This document shows, piece by piece, positions 52,420 through 60,690 of a stretch of 64,000 nucleotides of DNA (its first letter is position 1; each line of letters begins with the position of its first letter). The position numbers and the translations under genes were made by a program. This stretch comes from Herbaspirillum sp. SJZ106. GTDB lineage: Bacteria; Pseudomonadota; Gammaproteobacteria; Burkholderiales; Burkholderiaceae_D. A model generated the notes under the pieces. The model saw only the letters and a list, made by a program, of their open reading frames with translations. It was not told the origin of the DNA and searched no databases. The stretch is taken from contig NZ_VFNI01000001.1 of NCBI RefSeq assembly GCF_006715495.1, forward strand, positions 744,001-808,000. The letters are read 5' to 3'.

Positions 52420-54087
52420 TCAATCCGAGGCGTTGAGCGAACCGAGGAGCCAGGTCTCGGCCATGTCGATCTGGTTGATCAGCATCAGGAAGGTTTCGTC
52501 GTTGATGCGTTGCTCGGCGCGCAGGTAGTGGATTTCCATGCGTTCGGCGCGGATCGCCTCCAGCCGCAGCTCGCGTTCGAACTGCTTGAAGCGGTTGGCG
52601 GCGCGATGGGTCTCTTCCGAATCGCTCTCGGCATTCATGCGCATGCGATAGGTCGCCAGCAGGCTGCCGCTGACCTCGGTCAGCAAGGCCAGGTCGGACT
52701 CGTCCAGGCCGTGGCTGATGCGTTCCTGGGCTTCTTCGATACGGCGCACCGCCGCTTCCGACAGGCGCATGCGGGCGTTCATCTCTTCCGTGCGGCGGCG
52801 TTTGGCTTCGGCATCCAGTTGCAGATCCTTCAGCATCCACGGCAGCAGGAAACTGCCGAACAGCAGCGAGCAGACGATCACCCCGGTGGCCAGGAAGATC
52901 AGCAGGTCGCGCGCCGGGAAGGGCGTGTGTTCCTTGAGCAGCAGCGGGATCGACATCACGCCGGCCAGCGTGATCGCCCCGCGCACGCCCGACAGCGCGG
53001 TAATGCCGATCAGGCGCAGGTCGAACTTGCGGTTGCGCCCGCTCTGGCCGCGCACCGCGTTGGCGAAACGGCGCATGCGCAGGTTGATCCACACCCAGAT
53101 GAAGCGCAGCACGATCAGCGCCACCGTGATGGCGAGGATGTAGGCGAACAGGTACCACACCGGCACGTTGCCGGCGGTCCTGGCATGGGCGAGGCTGACG
53201 ATGCCCGGCAACTGCAGGCCCAGCAACAGGAACGACATGCCGTTGAACACGAACTCCATCATGGTCATGATGCTGCGGCCCTGCATGCGGGTCGCGGCCG
53301 ACTCGCCGCCGGCGGTTTCGATGTAGGGCATCAGCATGCCCGCCGCGACCGCCGCCAGGATGCCGGACAGGCCGAAGTGTTCGGCGAAGATATAGGCCGT
53401 GAAGGGGATCAGTATCAGCAGCACCACCTGGATGCCCGGTTCGTCGCCGGCCCATTCGATGATCTTGCGGCGCACCAGGCCGAACCCCCAGGCCACGATC
53501 AGGCCGACGGCAATGCCGCCCACCGAGATCAGGACGAAACTCAGGCTGGCGTCGAGCAGCGAGAAGGTGCCGGTCACCACTGCGGCGATGGCGAACTTGA
53601 AGGCCACCAGGCCGGACGCGTCGTTCATCAGCGCCTCGCCTTCCAGCACGTGCTGCATCGAGGCCGGCAAGCGGCCCTTGCCGATGATGGACGATACCGC
53701 CACCGCGTCGGTGGGCGAGAGCACCGCAGCCAGCGCGAAGGCAGAGGGCAGGGAAATCACCGGGATCATCCAGTGGATGAAATAGCCCACGCCGACCACG
53801 GTAAACAGCACCAGCCCCAGGGCTAGCGCCAGGATCGGTTGCGCCAGGCGGAAGAATTCGCGCTTGGGCATGCGCCAGCCGTCGGTAAACAGCAGCGGCG
53901 GGATGAACAGCAGCAGGAACAGCTCCGGGTCGAAACTGATCTTCAGTCCGAACAGCGGCAGCGCCAGCACCGCGCCCAGGCCGATCTGGAACAACGGCAG
54001 CGGCAGTTTGAAGGGGACCAGGCGCGCGGCCACGCCGGAGGCGGCGACGGCCAGCAGCAGGATCAGGACGGTGAAGACGATTTCCAT
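52420..54087 (-). CDS. Na+/H+ antiporter, CPA1 family
   Basis: 555 residues: about twelve membrane segments (residues 1-400) with the CPA1 motifs ALAAVLSPTDAVAVSSI and EGEALMNDASGLVAFKF, where the Asp residues carry ions, and SGVRGAITLAG. A cytoplasmic tail of 150 charged residues with helical pattern follows. It exchanges Na+ or K+ for protons across the inner membrane. I start at ATG 54087 (MEIVFTV); the longer frame upstream overlaps the toxin gene and is not supported. Confidence 0.9.
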   Translation of the reverse strand: MEIVFTVLILLLAVAASGVAARLVPFKLPLPLFQIGLGAVLALPLFGLKISFDPELFLLLFIPPLLFTDGWRMPKREFFRLAQPILALALGLVLFTVVGVGYFIHWMIPVISLPSAFALAAVLSPTDAVAVSSIIGKGRLPASMQHVLEGEALMNDASGLVAFKFAIAAVVTGTFSLLDASLSFVLISVGGIAVGLIVAWGFGLVRRKIIEWAGDEPGIQVVLLILIPFTAYIFAEHFGLSGILAAVAAGMLMPYIETAGGESAATRMQGRSIMTMMEFVFNGMSFLLLGLQLPGIVSLAHARTAGNVPVWYLFAYILAITVALIVLRFIWVWINLRMRRFANAVRGQSGRNRKFDLRLIGITALSGVRGAITLAGVMSIPLLLKEHTPFPARDLLIFLATGVIVCSLLFGSFLLPWMLKDLQLDAEAKRRRTEEMNARMRLSEAAVRRIEEAQERISHGLDESDLALLTEVSGSLLATYRMRMNAESDSEETHRAANRFKQFERELRLEAIRAERMEIHYLRAEQRINDETFLMLINQIDMAETWLLGSLNASD

Positions 54088-54131
54088 GGTTGAGCGATAT
54101 TGGATGAGCGGTGCGGAATGCTGCGCCGGCG

Positions 54132-54518
54132 TCAGTGAGACGGCGGTTGGTAATCCAAACCAAAGCGGGATGAAAGTTCGCTGAGCCGTTTGTCGCGCGT
54201 CCACAATTGCGCGCCCGGCGTAATGAGCGTGGACGCCAGGAGAACCAGGTCGACCAGGCCGCATCCTTTGCCAAACAGTTGTTCTCTTTCCACGAATGCA
54301 GCGACTTCGTTAAATCCGGCCGAGTGCGCCTGCTGCAGAAAGCCCAGGCTCTTGAGCGTAGCCGCCCGATCCGGCGGGGTGCCGCAGGATATTTCCAGCA
54401 GCACCATGGGATGGGTCAAGACCGCGTCGGCGTTGAGCAAGGCTTTTAACGCCTCGTTTCCGTAACGGAAATGATGTACCCACACCGAGGTGTCGACCAA
54501 TACCATCCCGGCCATCAA
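54132..54518 (-). CDS. vapC: PIN-domain ribonuclease toxin, VapC family
   Basis: 128 residues with PIN acidic residues in VLVDTSVWV (Asp9), LLEIS (Glu near 42), [10 protein letters not shown] (Asp near 90) and WTRDKRL (Asp near 109). VapC toxins cut tRNA or rRNA. ATG 54518 overlaps the antitoxin stop (ATGA), the normal toxin-antitoxin layout with antitoxin first. Confidence 0.88.
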   Translation of the reverse strand: MMAGMVLVDTSVWVHHFRYGNEALKALLNADAVLTHPMVLLEISCGTPPDRAATLKSLGFLQQAHSAGFNEVAAFVEREQLFGKGCGLVDLVLLASTLITPGAQLWTRDKRLSELSSRFGLDYQPPSH

Positions 54519-54715
54519 CAGCCTTCCCCGCGCTTGCGAGGAATGTCTTGCATATCGGGCATGGCACCGCCCAATGCGGCCAAACGCCTGGCGGCGTGGA
54601 CGCGTACAAAAGTCTTGATTGCCTCGCGGAAGATTTCAGACTTGTCCATCGCGGGATCGGCCAATTCAAGGGCCTCTTTGTAGAGGTCGTCATCGATTGT
54701 GACAGTGGTGCGCAT
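54515..54715 (-). CDS. vapB: VapB-type antitoxin
   Basis: 66 residues: a ribbon-helix-helix start ([20 protein letters not shown]) with [17 protein letters not shown] as second helix, then a short tail ([15 protein letters not shown]) to wrap the toxin. It neutralises the PIN toxin and represses the operon. SD AGGAG precedes ATG. Bases just upstream (54720-54760) contain TGATGCTTGATGATGCTGAT repeats on the minus-strand side that may be the operator. Confidence 0.85.
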   Translation of the reverse strand: MRTTVTIDDDLYKEALELADPAMDKSEIFREAIKTFVRVHAARRLAALGGAMPDMQDIPRKRGEGC

Positions 54716-54801
54716 AGGGGGCTCCTGCATCAAAATTGATGCTTGATGATGCTGATAATAGCACCGAATGCAAGGGGCTGATATTGGGAAGCGGGGATAT
54801 A

Positions 54802-55725
54802 TCAATGTCTCGGTGAAATCCCCGCCAGCTCCCGCGCAATGAAATCGACAAAGCTGCGGATGCGGTTGGACATCTGGTGCCGCTGCGAATACACCGCGAA
54901 GATGTCGGCGTTGGGCGTTTGCCAGCCCGGCAGCACCTGCACCAGCCGGCCGTCTTCCAGGTAGGGGCGGATATCCCACTCGGCGCGCATCAGGATGCCG
55001 TGGCCATCGAGCGCCCACTTGACGGCGATCTCGCCGTCGTTGGTGGTGAGGTTGCCGCGTATCTTCACCGTCTCGGTCTTGCGCGCCGCGCCCGAGCCGG
55101 AAGACAGCCGCCACACGCCATAGGCTTCGTCGCCTTGGCGGATGCCCACGCAGTTGTGCTTGGTCAGGTCGTGCGGGGTGACCGGCGTGCCGCGCTTGTC
55201 GAGATAGCCAGGCGCGGCGCACAGCAGGCGCGCATTGGCCGCCAGCCGGCGCGCCACCACACGGGTGTCGGGCGGTTCGCCGAAGCGGATGCAGACGTCG
55301 AAGCTGTCGTCGGTCAGCGGCGGCGGCATCACCGACAGTTGCAGCTGCACCGACACCTGCGGGTGCTCGCTGACGAACCTGGAAATCACCGGCGCCACAT
55401 GGCTGCGCCCGAAACCCAGCGTGGCGTTGACCCGTAACAGGCCCTCCGGGCGCCGCTTGGAGCTGCCCAGCAGCTCCGACAATTCATCGATCTCGTCGAG
55501 GATGCGGCGCGCATGCTCCAGATAGAGCTCGCCCTCGGGCGTGAGCGTCATGCGGCGCGTGGTGCGGTTGACCAGCGGCACGCCGGCGCGGCTTTCCATT
55601 TGCGCCAGGTGCTTGCTGACCGCCGCCGTGGTCAGCCCCATCTCGCGCGCCGCCGCCGACAGGCTGCCGGCCATGGCCAGCACGGAGAAGAAGCGCAGGT
55701 CGGCGGGGAGGACGGTGTCCTGCAT
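54802..55725 (-). CDS. LysR-family regulator of the tartrate/malate dehydrogenase genes
   Basis: 307 residues: winged helix at 8-66 ([37 protein letters not shown]) and a LysR effector domain of the type with [22 protein letters not shown]. It diverges from the dehydrogenase gene with 110 bp between starts, which carry an AT-rich LysR-type box. TtuA/DmlR-like regulators of tartrate or D-malate use are the nearest known parallels (inference from context). Confidence 0.85.
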   Translation of the reverse strand: MQDTVLPADLRFFSVLAMAGSLSAAAREMGLTTAAVSKHLAQMESRAGVPLVNRTTRRMTLTPEGELYLEHARRILDEIDELSELLGSSKRRPEGLLRVNATLGFGRSHVAPVISRFVSEHPQVSVQLQLSVMPPPLTDDSFDVCIRFGEPPDTRVVARRLAANARLLCAAPGYLDKRGTPVTPHDLTKHNCVGIRQGDEAYGVWRLSSGSGAARKTETVKIRGNLTTNDGEIAVKWALDGHGILMRAEWDIRPYLEDGRLVQVLPGWQTPNADIFAVYSQRHQMSNRIRSFVDFIARELAGISPRH

Positions 55726-55736
55726 GGTTTTATCTT

Positions 55737-55749
55737 TAATCTAAAGTTA
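55737..55749. promoter_or_regulatory. LysR-type T-N11-A box in the divergent region
   Basis: TAATCTAAAGTTA has the T-N11-A form; an overlapping palindrome CTTTA-ATC-TAAAG spans 55734-55746. It sits in an AT-rich island (55728-55790) between the regulator and the dehydrogenase genes. Confidence 0.5.
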
Positions 55750-55835
55750 AGAATGCTTTAAGTATAGCTTCGGTTCTTAGTAATCAATGTCGATACAGTA
55801 CCGCTCACCCATACATTTTTCGAAAGGCCGGAGAC

Positions 55836-56927
55836 ATGAAGACATATCGCATCGCCACCATCCCGGGCGACGGCATCGGCAAGGAAGTGGTTCCCGCCGG
55901 CCGCAAGCTGCTCGAAGCGCTGGCGGCCACCAGCAGCAAGTTCGCCTTCGAGTTCGAAGACTTCGACTGGGGCGGCGACTACTACCGCAAAACCGGCGCC
56001 ATGATGCCGGCCGACGGCCTGGACGCGCTGCGCAACAAGGATGCCATCCTGTTCGGCTCGGCCGGCGACCCGCACATCCCCGACCACATCACTCTGTGGG
56101 GCTTGCGCCTGAAGATCTGCCAGGGCTTCGACCAGTACGCCAACGTGCGTCCGACGCGCATCCTGCCCGGCATCGACGCGCCGTTGAAGCGCTGCAAGTC
56201 GGAAGACCTGAACTGGGTCATCGTGCGCGAGAACTCCGAAGGCGAATACGCCGGCGTCGGCGGCCGCGTGCACCAGGGCCATCCGCTCGAAGCCGCGACC
56301 GATGTCTCGATGATGACCCGCGCCGGGGTCGAGCGCATCATGCGCTTCGCCTTCAAACTGGCGCAGTCGCGTCCGCGCAAGCTGCTGACCGTGGTCACCA
56401 AGAGCAACGCCCAGCGCCATGCGATGGTGATGTGGGACGAGATCGCGTTGCAGATTTCCAGGGAGTTCCCGGACGTGAAGTGGGACAAGGAACTGGTCGA
56501 CGCCGCCACCGCGCGCATGGTCAACCGTCCCGCCACGCTGGACACCATCGTCGCCACCAACCTGCATGCCGACATCCTGTCCGACCTGGCGGCCGCGCTG
56601 GCCGGCAGCCTGGGCATCGCGCCCACCGGCAACATCGATCCCGAGCGCCGCTATCCGTCGATGTTCGAACCGATCCACGGGTCGGCCTTCGACATCATGG
56701 GCCGTGGCTTGGCCAACCCGGTCGGCACCTTCTGGTCGGTGGTGATGCTGCTGGAACACCTGGGCGAGCATGAGGCCGCGGCGCAGGTCATGCGCGCGGT
56801 CGAGGCGGTCACCGCCGATCCGGCGCTGCATACCGGTGACCTTGGCGGCCAGGCCACCACGGCGCAGGTGACCGAGGCCGTGTGCGGCTTCGTCGCCAAG
56901 GCCGCGCAAGTGCGACAGGCGGCCTGA
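55836..56927 (+). CDS. Tartrate dehydrogenase / D-malate dehydrogenase (decarboxylating)
   Basis: 363 residues of the isocitrate/isopropylmalate dehydrogenase family: IATIPGDGIGKEVVPA at the start, ENSEGEYAGVGG, KSNAQRHAMVMWDE, NLHADILSDLAAALAGSLG, and FEPIHGSAFDIMGRGLANPVGTFWS. The arginines of LRLKICQGFDQYANVRP fit the TTUC/DmlA type. It oxidises L-tartrate or meso-tartrate or D-malate with NAD+ and Mn2+. SD GAAAGGCCGGAG. It is followed by an MFS carrier likely to supply the substrate. Confidence 0.9.
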   Translation: MKTYRIATIPGDGIGKEVVPAGRKLLEALAATSSKFAFEFEDFDWGGDYYRKTGAMMPADGLDALRNKDAILFGSAGDPHIPDHITLWGLRLKICQGFDQYANVRPTRILPGIDAPLKRCKSEDLNWVIVRENSEGEYAGVGGRVHQGHPLEAATDVSMMTRAGVERIMRFAFKLAQSRPRKLLTVVTKSNAQRHAMVMWDEIALQISREFPDVKWDKELVDAATARMVNRPATLDTIVATNLHADILSDLAAALAGSLGIAPTGNIDPERRYPSMFEPIHGSAFDIMGRGLANPVGTFWSVVMLLEHLGEHEAAAQVMRAVEAVTADPALHTGDLGGQATTAQVTEAVCGFVAKAAQVRQAA

Positions 56928-57075
56928 GCCCGAGCCGGCGGCCGCCGCGCCGCCGCTTCCTCCGGATGTACCGAACGCCGGCGCCGCAAGGCACCGCGGG
57001 GGAAGCTGTGCGCGCATTCCAACAAAAATCCAAGACGGGGCCGCGAGCCTCGCCACCCTCTCCAAGGAGGAGACC

Positions 57076-58395
57076 ATGAACACCGATCACACCGATATCG
57101 AAGCCCGCGTATCCCGCAAACTCATGTGGCGCATCATTCCCTTCGTGATGCTGCTGTATTTCATCAGCTTCCTCGACCGCGTCAACGTCGGCTTCGCCGC
57201 CATCACCATGAACAAGGCGCTGGGCCTGTCGCCGACGGCCTTCGGCCTGGGCGGCGGGCTGTTCTTCATCGGCTACTTCTTGTTCGAGGTGCCGTCCAAC
57301 CTGATCTTGCACAAGGTCGGCGCGCGCATCTGGATCGCCCGCGTGATGATTACCTGGGGCCTGATCTCGGCCATCTCGGCGTTCGCGGTCGGCCCCAACA
57401 GTTTCTATGTGCTGCGCTTTTTGCTGGGCGTGGCCGAAGCTGGTTTCTTCCCCGGCATCATCCTTTACCTCTCGCTATGGTTTCCGGCCAGGCAGCGCGC
57501 GGTAGCGGCCGCCTGGTTCATGGCCGCCGCGCCGATCTCGGTGGCGCTGGGCTCGCCCTTGTCGGGCGCCATCATGCAGATGCCTTCCATGTTCGGCCTG
57601 GCCGACTGGCAGATGCTCTACATCATCGAGGCGGCGCCGGCGGTGATCCTCGGCTTCGTGGTGCTCAAATTCCTCACCGACAAGCCTGAGCAGGCCGGGT
57701 GGCTGGCTGACGATGAGCGCGCATGGCTGGTGGCGCGCCTGAAGTCCGAGGCGGATGCGAAGAAGGGCGGCCACGGCCATACCGCCAGTGCCTGGCGCGC
57801 CTTGAAGGACATGCGGGTGCTGACCCTGGCATTGATCTACTTCGGCACTTCCGCCGGGCTCTACACACTGGGGCTGTGGGCGCCGCTGATGATCCGCGAA
57901 TTCGGTTTTTCGCCGTTCCAGACCGGCCTCCTGAGTGGCGTGCCCAGCGTGGTGGCCGTGGTGGCGATGGTGCTGTGGGCGCGCCATTCCGACCGCAGTG
58001 GCGAGCGTACCTGGCATGTGGTGATTCCCTGCGCGCTGGCTTGCGTCGGCTTCCTGCTGGCCGGCAACGCCACCACCGCGCTGTTCGTGGTGCTGTCGCT
58101 GGTGGTGGTGAACGTGGGCATCAGCTCGGCCAAGGCGCCGCTATGGGCCATGCCAAGCACCTTCCTCTCCGGCGCCGGCGCGGCGGCAGGCATCGCGATG
58201 ATCAATTCGTTGGGCAACCTGGGCGGCTTCGTCGGCCCGTTTGCGATCGGCTGGTTGAAGAGCGTCACGGGCGGCTACAGCGCCGGCCTGTACGTGGTGG
58301 CAGGCACGCTGGCGCTCTCGGCGGTCGTGACGCTGATGCTGAGCCGTCAGACGCGTTTGCATGCCGGCGTGGCCAAACCCAGCCACGGCGGTTGA
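57076..58395 (+). CDS. MFS transporter, anion:cation symporter family (tartrate-type)
   Basis: 439 residues, twelve membrane segments; LYFISFLDRVNVGFA in helix 1, VPSNLILHKVGARIWIAR loop and RFLLGVAEAGFFPG in helix 4 are typical of the ACS family (TtuB, phthalate and galactonate carriers). It probably imports the dicarboxylate used by the dehydrogenase 148 bp upstream. SD AAGGAGGAG is strong. Confidence 0.9.
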   Translation: MNTDHTDIEARVSRKLMWRIIPFVMLLYFISFLDRVNVGFAAITMNKALGLSPTAFGLGGGLFFIGYFLFEVPSNLILHKVGARIWIARVMITWGLISAISAFAVGPNSFYVLRFLLGVAEAGFFPGIILYLSLWFPARQRAVAAAWFMAAAPISVALGSPLSGAIMQMPSMFGLADWQMLYIIEAAPAVILGFVVLKFLTDKPEQAGWLADDERAWLVARLKSEADAKKGGHGHTASAWRALKDMRVLTLALIYFGTSAGLYTLGLWAPLMIREFGFSPFQTGLLSGVPSVVAVVAMVLWARHSDRSGERTWHVVIPCALACVGFLLAGNATTALFVVLSLVVVNVGISSAKAPLWAMPSTFLSGAGAAAGIAMINSLGNLGGFVGPFAIGWLKSVTGGYSAGLYVVAGTLALSAVVTLMLSRQTRLHAGVAKPSHGG

Positions 58396-58406
58396 AGGGG
58401 GCGCGC

Positions 58407-58481
58407 ATGGACAAATTCCTGCAGTGCTTGCGCGGCTATCTTGAGCGCGTCGCGCAAGCGCACAGCGGTTTGCTGTTCTGA
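58407..58481 (+). CDS. Possible 24-residue peptide after the MFS gene
   Basis: ATG 58407 with GAAGGGGG upstream; product begins MDKFLQCLRGYLERVAQAHS. It ends at TGA 58479. It could be a small co-transcribed peptide or chance. The interval 58396-58708 otherwise holds a terminator and a possible GntR operator. Confidence 0.25.
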   Translation: MDKFLQCLRGYLERVAQAHSGLLF

Positions 58482-58513
58482 TCCTTCTGATCGCTGGGGC
58501 GATGCGTCGTCTG

Positions 58514-58540
58514 AAGCGGGCCTGCGGGCCCGTTTCGTTT
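58514..58540 (+). terminator. Terminator-like hairpin after the MFS gene
   Basis: AAGCGGGCC and GGCCCGTTT pair (one G-U) around a short TGC-G loop, followed by CGTTTG. It ends the dehydrogenase-MFS transcript. Confidence 0.6.
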
Positions 58541-58615
58541 GGGTTTGTTCTGCGGCGCAGCATAAATTCTCATGGCTTGACACTTCATCGCCAGGTACCT
58601 ATCCTCCACAGCCAT

Positions 58616-58626
58616 TGGTCTTACCT
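58616..58626. promoter_or_regulatory. FadR-type half-perfect operator upstream of the second GntR gene
   Basis: TGGTCTTACCT fits TNGTNNNACNA at all but the last base and lies 83 bp before the GntR ATG. It may be the regulator's own operator. Confidence 0.35.
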
Positions 58627-58708
58627 TTCCCGGCAATCGCCGGCGGCCAGCAAGGCATTGCCTGCATGGCAATGATTCATTCGACCCTTAGGCGCTCACC
58701 CCGACAGT

Positions 58709-59428
58709 ATGTCTTTTGATCCCATCGTCCAGAAGTCCATTTCCGAGCAAGTCGCCCAGCGCTTGCTGACCATGATCCGCAGCGGCCTGCTCAAACCCGA
58801 CCAGCAACTGCCGCCCGAGCGCGAGCTGGCCGCCATGCTGGGCGTGGGCCGCCCGGCGGTGCGCGAGGCGATCCGCGGCCTGGCGCTATTGGGGCTGTTG
58901 CGCATCCGCCAGGGCGAGGGCACCTTCGTCAGTTCGCTGGAAACGCGCGAGCTGCTGGAACCGCTGGAAATGATCATCGACCTCAACGCCGGCACGCTGG
59001 AAGCGCTGTTCGACGCGCGCCTGATCATCGAAACCGGCGTGGCCGCACTGGCCGCCACCCATATCGGCGAGGCCGAGCTGGCGCACCTGGTGCGCAACGT
59101 GGAAGACGAAGCGCGGCTGTTGTCCGACCCGGCCGCCTTTGCCGCCGCCGACGTCGAGTTCCACGAGGCCATCATCGAAGCCTGCGACAACCCCTTCCTG
59201 CAAAGCATCGCCGGCAGCCTCTACATGCTGGGCAAGAAGAGCCGTTCCATTACCTCGCGCATCCCGGCCACGCTGGAGCGCAGCCTGCAGGACCACCGCG
59301 AGATCCTCGATGCGCTCAAGACGCGCGATCCGCAAAAGGCCGCCGACGCCATGCGCCGCCATCTGATCCACGTACGCGACGCCTACCGCGGCGCGGCCCG
59401 CAACAAGGACGAATCGGTACACGATTAA
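58709..59428 (+). CDS. GntR-family regulator, FadR subfamily (FCD domain)
   Basis: 239 residues: winged helix at 8-75 (SEQVAQRLLTMIRSGLLKPD, PPERELAAMLGVGRPAVREA) and FCD domain with metal-type residues (FDARLIIETGVAALAA, ADVEFHEAIIEACDN, LQDHREILDALKTRD). It is followed by a hairpin and an SDR gene that it may control. No strong ribosome site is visible at the ATG. Confidence 0.88.
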   Translation: MSFDPIVQKSISEQVAQRLLTMIRSGLLKPDQQLPPERELAAMLGVGRPAVREAIRGLALLGLLRIRQGEGTFVSSLETRELLEPLEMIIDLNAGTLEALFDARLIIETGVAALAATHIGEAELAHLVRNVEDEARLLSDPAAFAAADVEFHEAIIEACDNPFLQSIAGSLYMLGKKSRSITSRIPATLERSLQDHREILDALKTRDPQKAADAMRRHLIHVRDAYRGAARNKDESVHD

Positions 59429-59434
59429 GCATGA

Positions 59435-59481
59435 AGCGCCGCCGTTGCCGTTTCCATGCGGCTCTCCACAACGGCGGCGCT
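59435..59481 (+). terminator. 12-bp perfect inverted repeat after the GntR gene
   Basis: AGCGCCGCCGTT (59435-59446) pairs with AACGGCGGCGCT (59470-59481). It starts 6 bp past the stop. Lacking a T-run it may be a Rho-type end or a stabiliser. Confidence 0.5.
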
Positions 59482-59615
59482 GGCAGTACCGTCGCGGCGC
59501 CATGCCCGCGATGCCCGATACAGAACAAGCGATACCGGCAGGACGCAGGGCCGTCCAACCCCATGAGCCGGAGCATGAACGATCAATCACCGTCATATTT
59601 TCACAGGAGAACAGC

Positions 59616-60377
59616 ATGCTAGATCTGGCTGGAAAAGTCGTCTTCATCAGCGGCGCGAGCACCGGCATCGGCGCCGCCGCGGCCCGCGCCTTCGGCGCTC
59701 GCGGCGCACACGTCGTGGTCCACTACAACAGCTCGGCCAAGGAAGCCGAACTGGTCGCCGCCGACGTGCGCGAAACCGGCAGCAAGGCCATCGCCATCGG
59801 CGCCGACGTGCGCGACAGCAACGCCATCAACCGGGCCGTCGCCAGCGCGGTCGAGCAGCTCGGCCGCATCGACGTGCTGATCAACAACGCCGGCAGCCTG
59901 GTCAAGCGCGAGCCGCTGGAAAAGGTCACCGACGAACTGTTCGACGACATCGTCCACATCAACGCCCGCTCGGTCGTGGCCTTCACGCGCGCCGTGATCC
60001 CGGTCATGCGGCGCCAGGGCGGCGGCAACATCATCAACGTCACCTCGGTCGCGGCGCGCCACGGCGGCGGCCCGGGCGCGCTGATCTACGCGGCGTCGAA
60101 AGGGTTCGTCAGCACCATCACGCGCGGCATGGCCAAGGAACTGCTGGCCGACAAGATCCGCGTCAACGCGGTGGCGCCGGGCGTGATCATGACTCCGTTC
60201 CAGGAACGCTTCACCACGCCGGAACAGCTCGAAGCATTCCGCAAGACCATCCCGATGGGCCGCATCGGCGATCCGGACGAATGCAGCGGGGCTTTCCTCT
60301 ACCTGGCCTCGGAGCAGATGTCGGGGTATGTGACGGGGCAGATCATCGAGGTGAACGGAGGGCAGTACATGCCTTGA
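59616..60377 (+). CDS. SDR-family oxidoreductase
   Basis: 253 residues, classical SDR with full motifs: SGASTGIG at 13-20, NNAG, Ser in VTSVAARHGG, YAASK and the C-terminal YVTGQIIEVNGGQYMP. It reduces or oxidises an alcohol/ketone with NAD(P). I start at ATG 59616, which has AGGAGAACAGC; the longer frame upstream is not supported. It is probably in one regulatory unit with the preceding GntR gene. Confidence 0.88.
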   Translation: MLDLAGKVVFISGASTGIGAAAARAFGARGAHVVVHYNSSAKEAELVAADVRETGSKAIAIGADVRDSNAINRAVASAVEQLGRIDVLINNAGSLVKREPLEKVTDELFDDIVHINARSVVAFTRAVIPVMRRQGGGNIINVTSVAARHGGGPGALIYAASKGFVSTITRGMAKELLADKIRVNAVAPGVIMTPFQERFTTPEQLEAFRKTIPMGRIGDPDECSGAFLYLASEQMSGYVTGQIIEVNGGQYMP

Positions 60378-60459
60378 CCGGGAAGGCCCGCAGGCAGAGA
60401 AGCCGCCATCGGGCGTAAGCCGTTCAGTCAAGGCTAATCTGAGGCACTCATCACAGAGC

Positions 60460-60568
60460 CCGTTCGGGCTGAGTAGGCCCGCCAGGGCCGTATCGAAGCC
60501 AGCGCATCACCGTTGGCGCTCTTGCCTGCCCTTCGATACGCTGCTGCGCAGCTACTCAGGGCGAACGG
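60460..60568. repeat. Dispersed intergenic palindrome (cruciform-like)
   Basis: Outer arms CCGTTCGGGCTGAGTAG (60460-60476) and CTACTCAGGGCGAACGG (60552-60568) match at 15 of 17 positions; inner arms GTATCGAAG (60490) and CTTCGATAC (60531) are perfect, with a third small pair AGCG/CGCT inside. The form resembles known betaproteobacterial and gammaproteobacterial intergenic repeats. Together with flanks it fills the gene-free interval 60378-60690. Confidence 0.75.
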
Positions 60569-60597
60569 AGTCTGGACTGCACAAACCTCCACAAACA

Positions 60598-60636
60598 CAA
60601 ATGCCGTTCAGCGCTTAACTGAACGGCATTTGTCAT
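60598..60636 (+). terminator. Intrinsic terminator with 14-bp perfect stem
   Basis: CAAATGCCGTTCAG pairs with CTGAACGGCATTTG around CGCTTAA, followed by TCATTGG. A related ATGCCGTTCAGTTAAG occurs at 41544-41559 behind TctA. Confidence 0.7.
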
Positions 60637-60690
60637 TGGGCGGCTTTGTTCTTATCTGAAGATGCGCTTCCTTCGCCATTTCGGCTTGGC

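Noticed and set aside
52295-54274. 659-codon minus-strand frame overlapping the Na+/H+ antiporter
   Set aside because: Frame-shifted shadow of the antiporter, rich in Arg, Pro and Ala; the neighbouring frame carries all CPA1 motifs.
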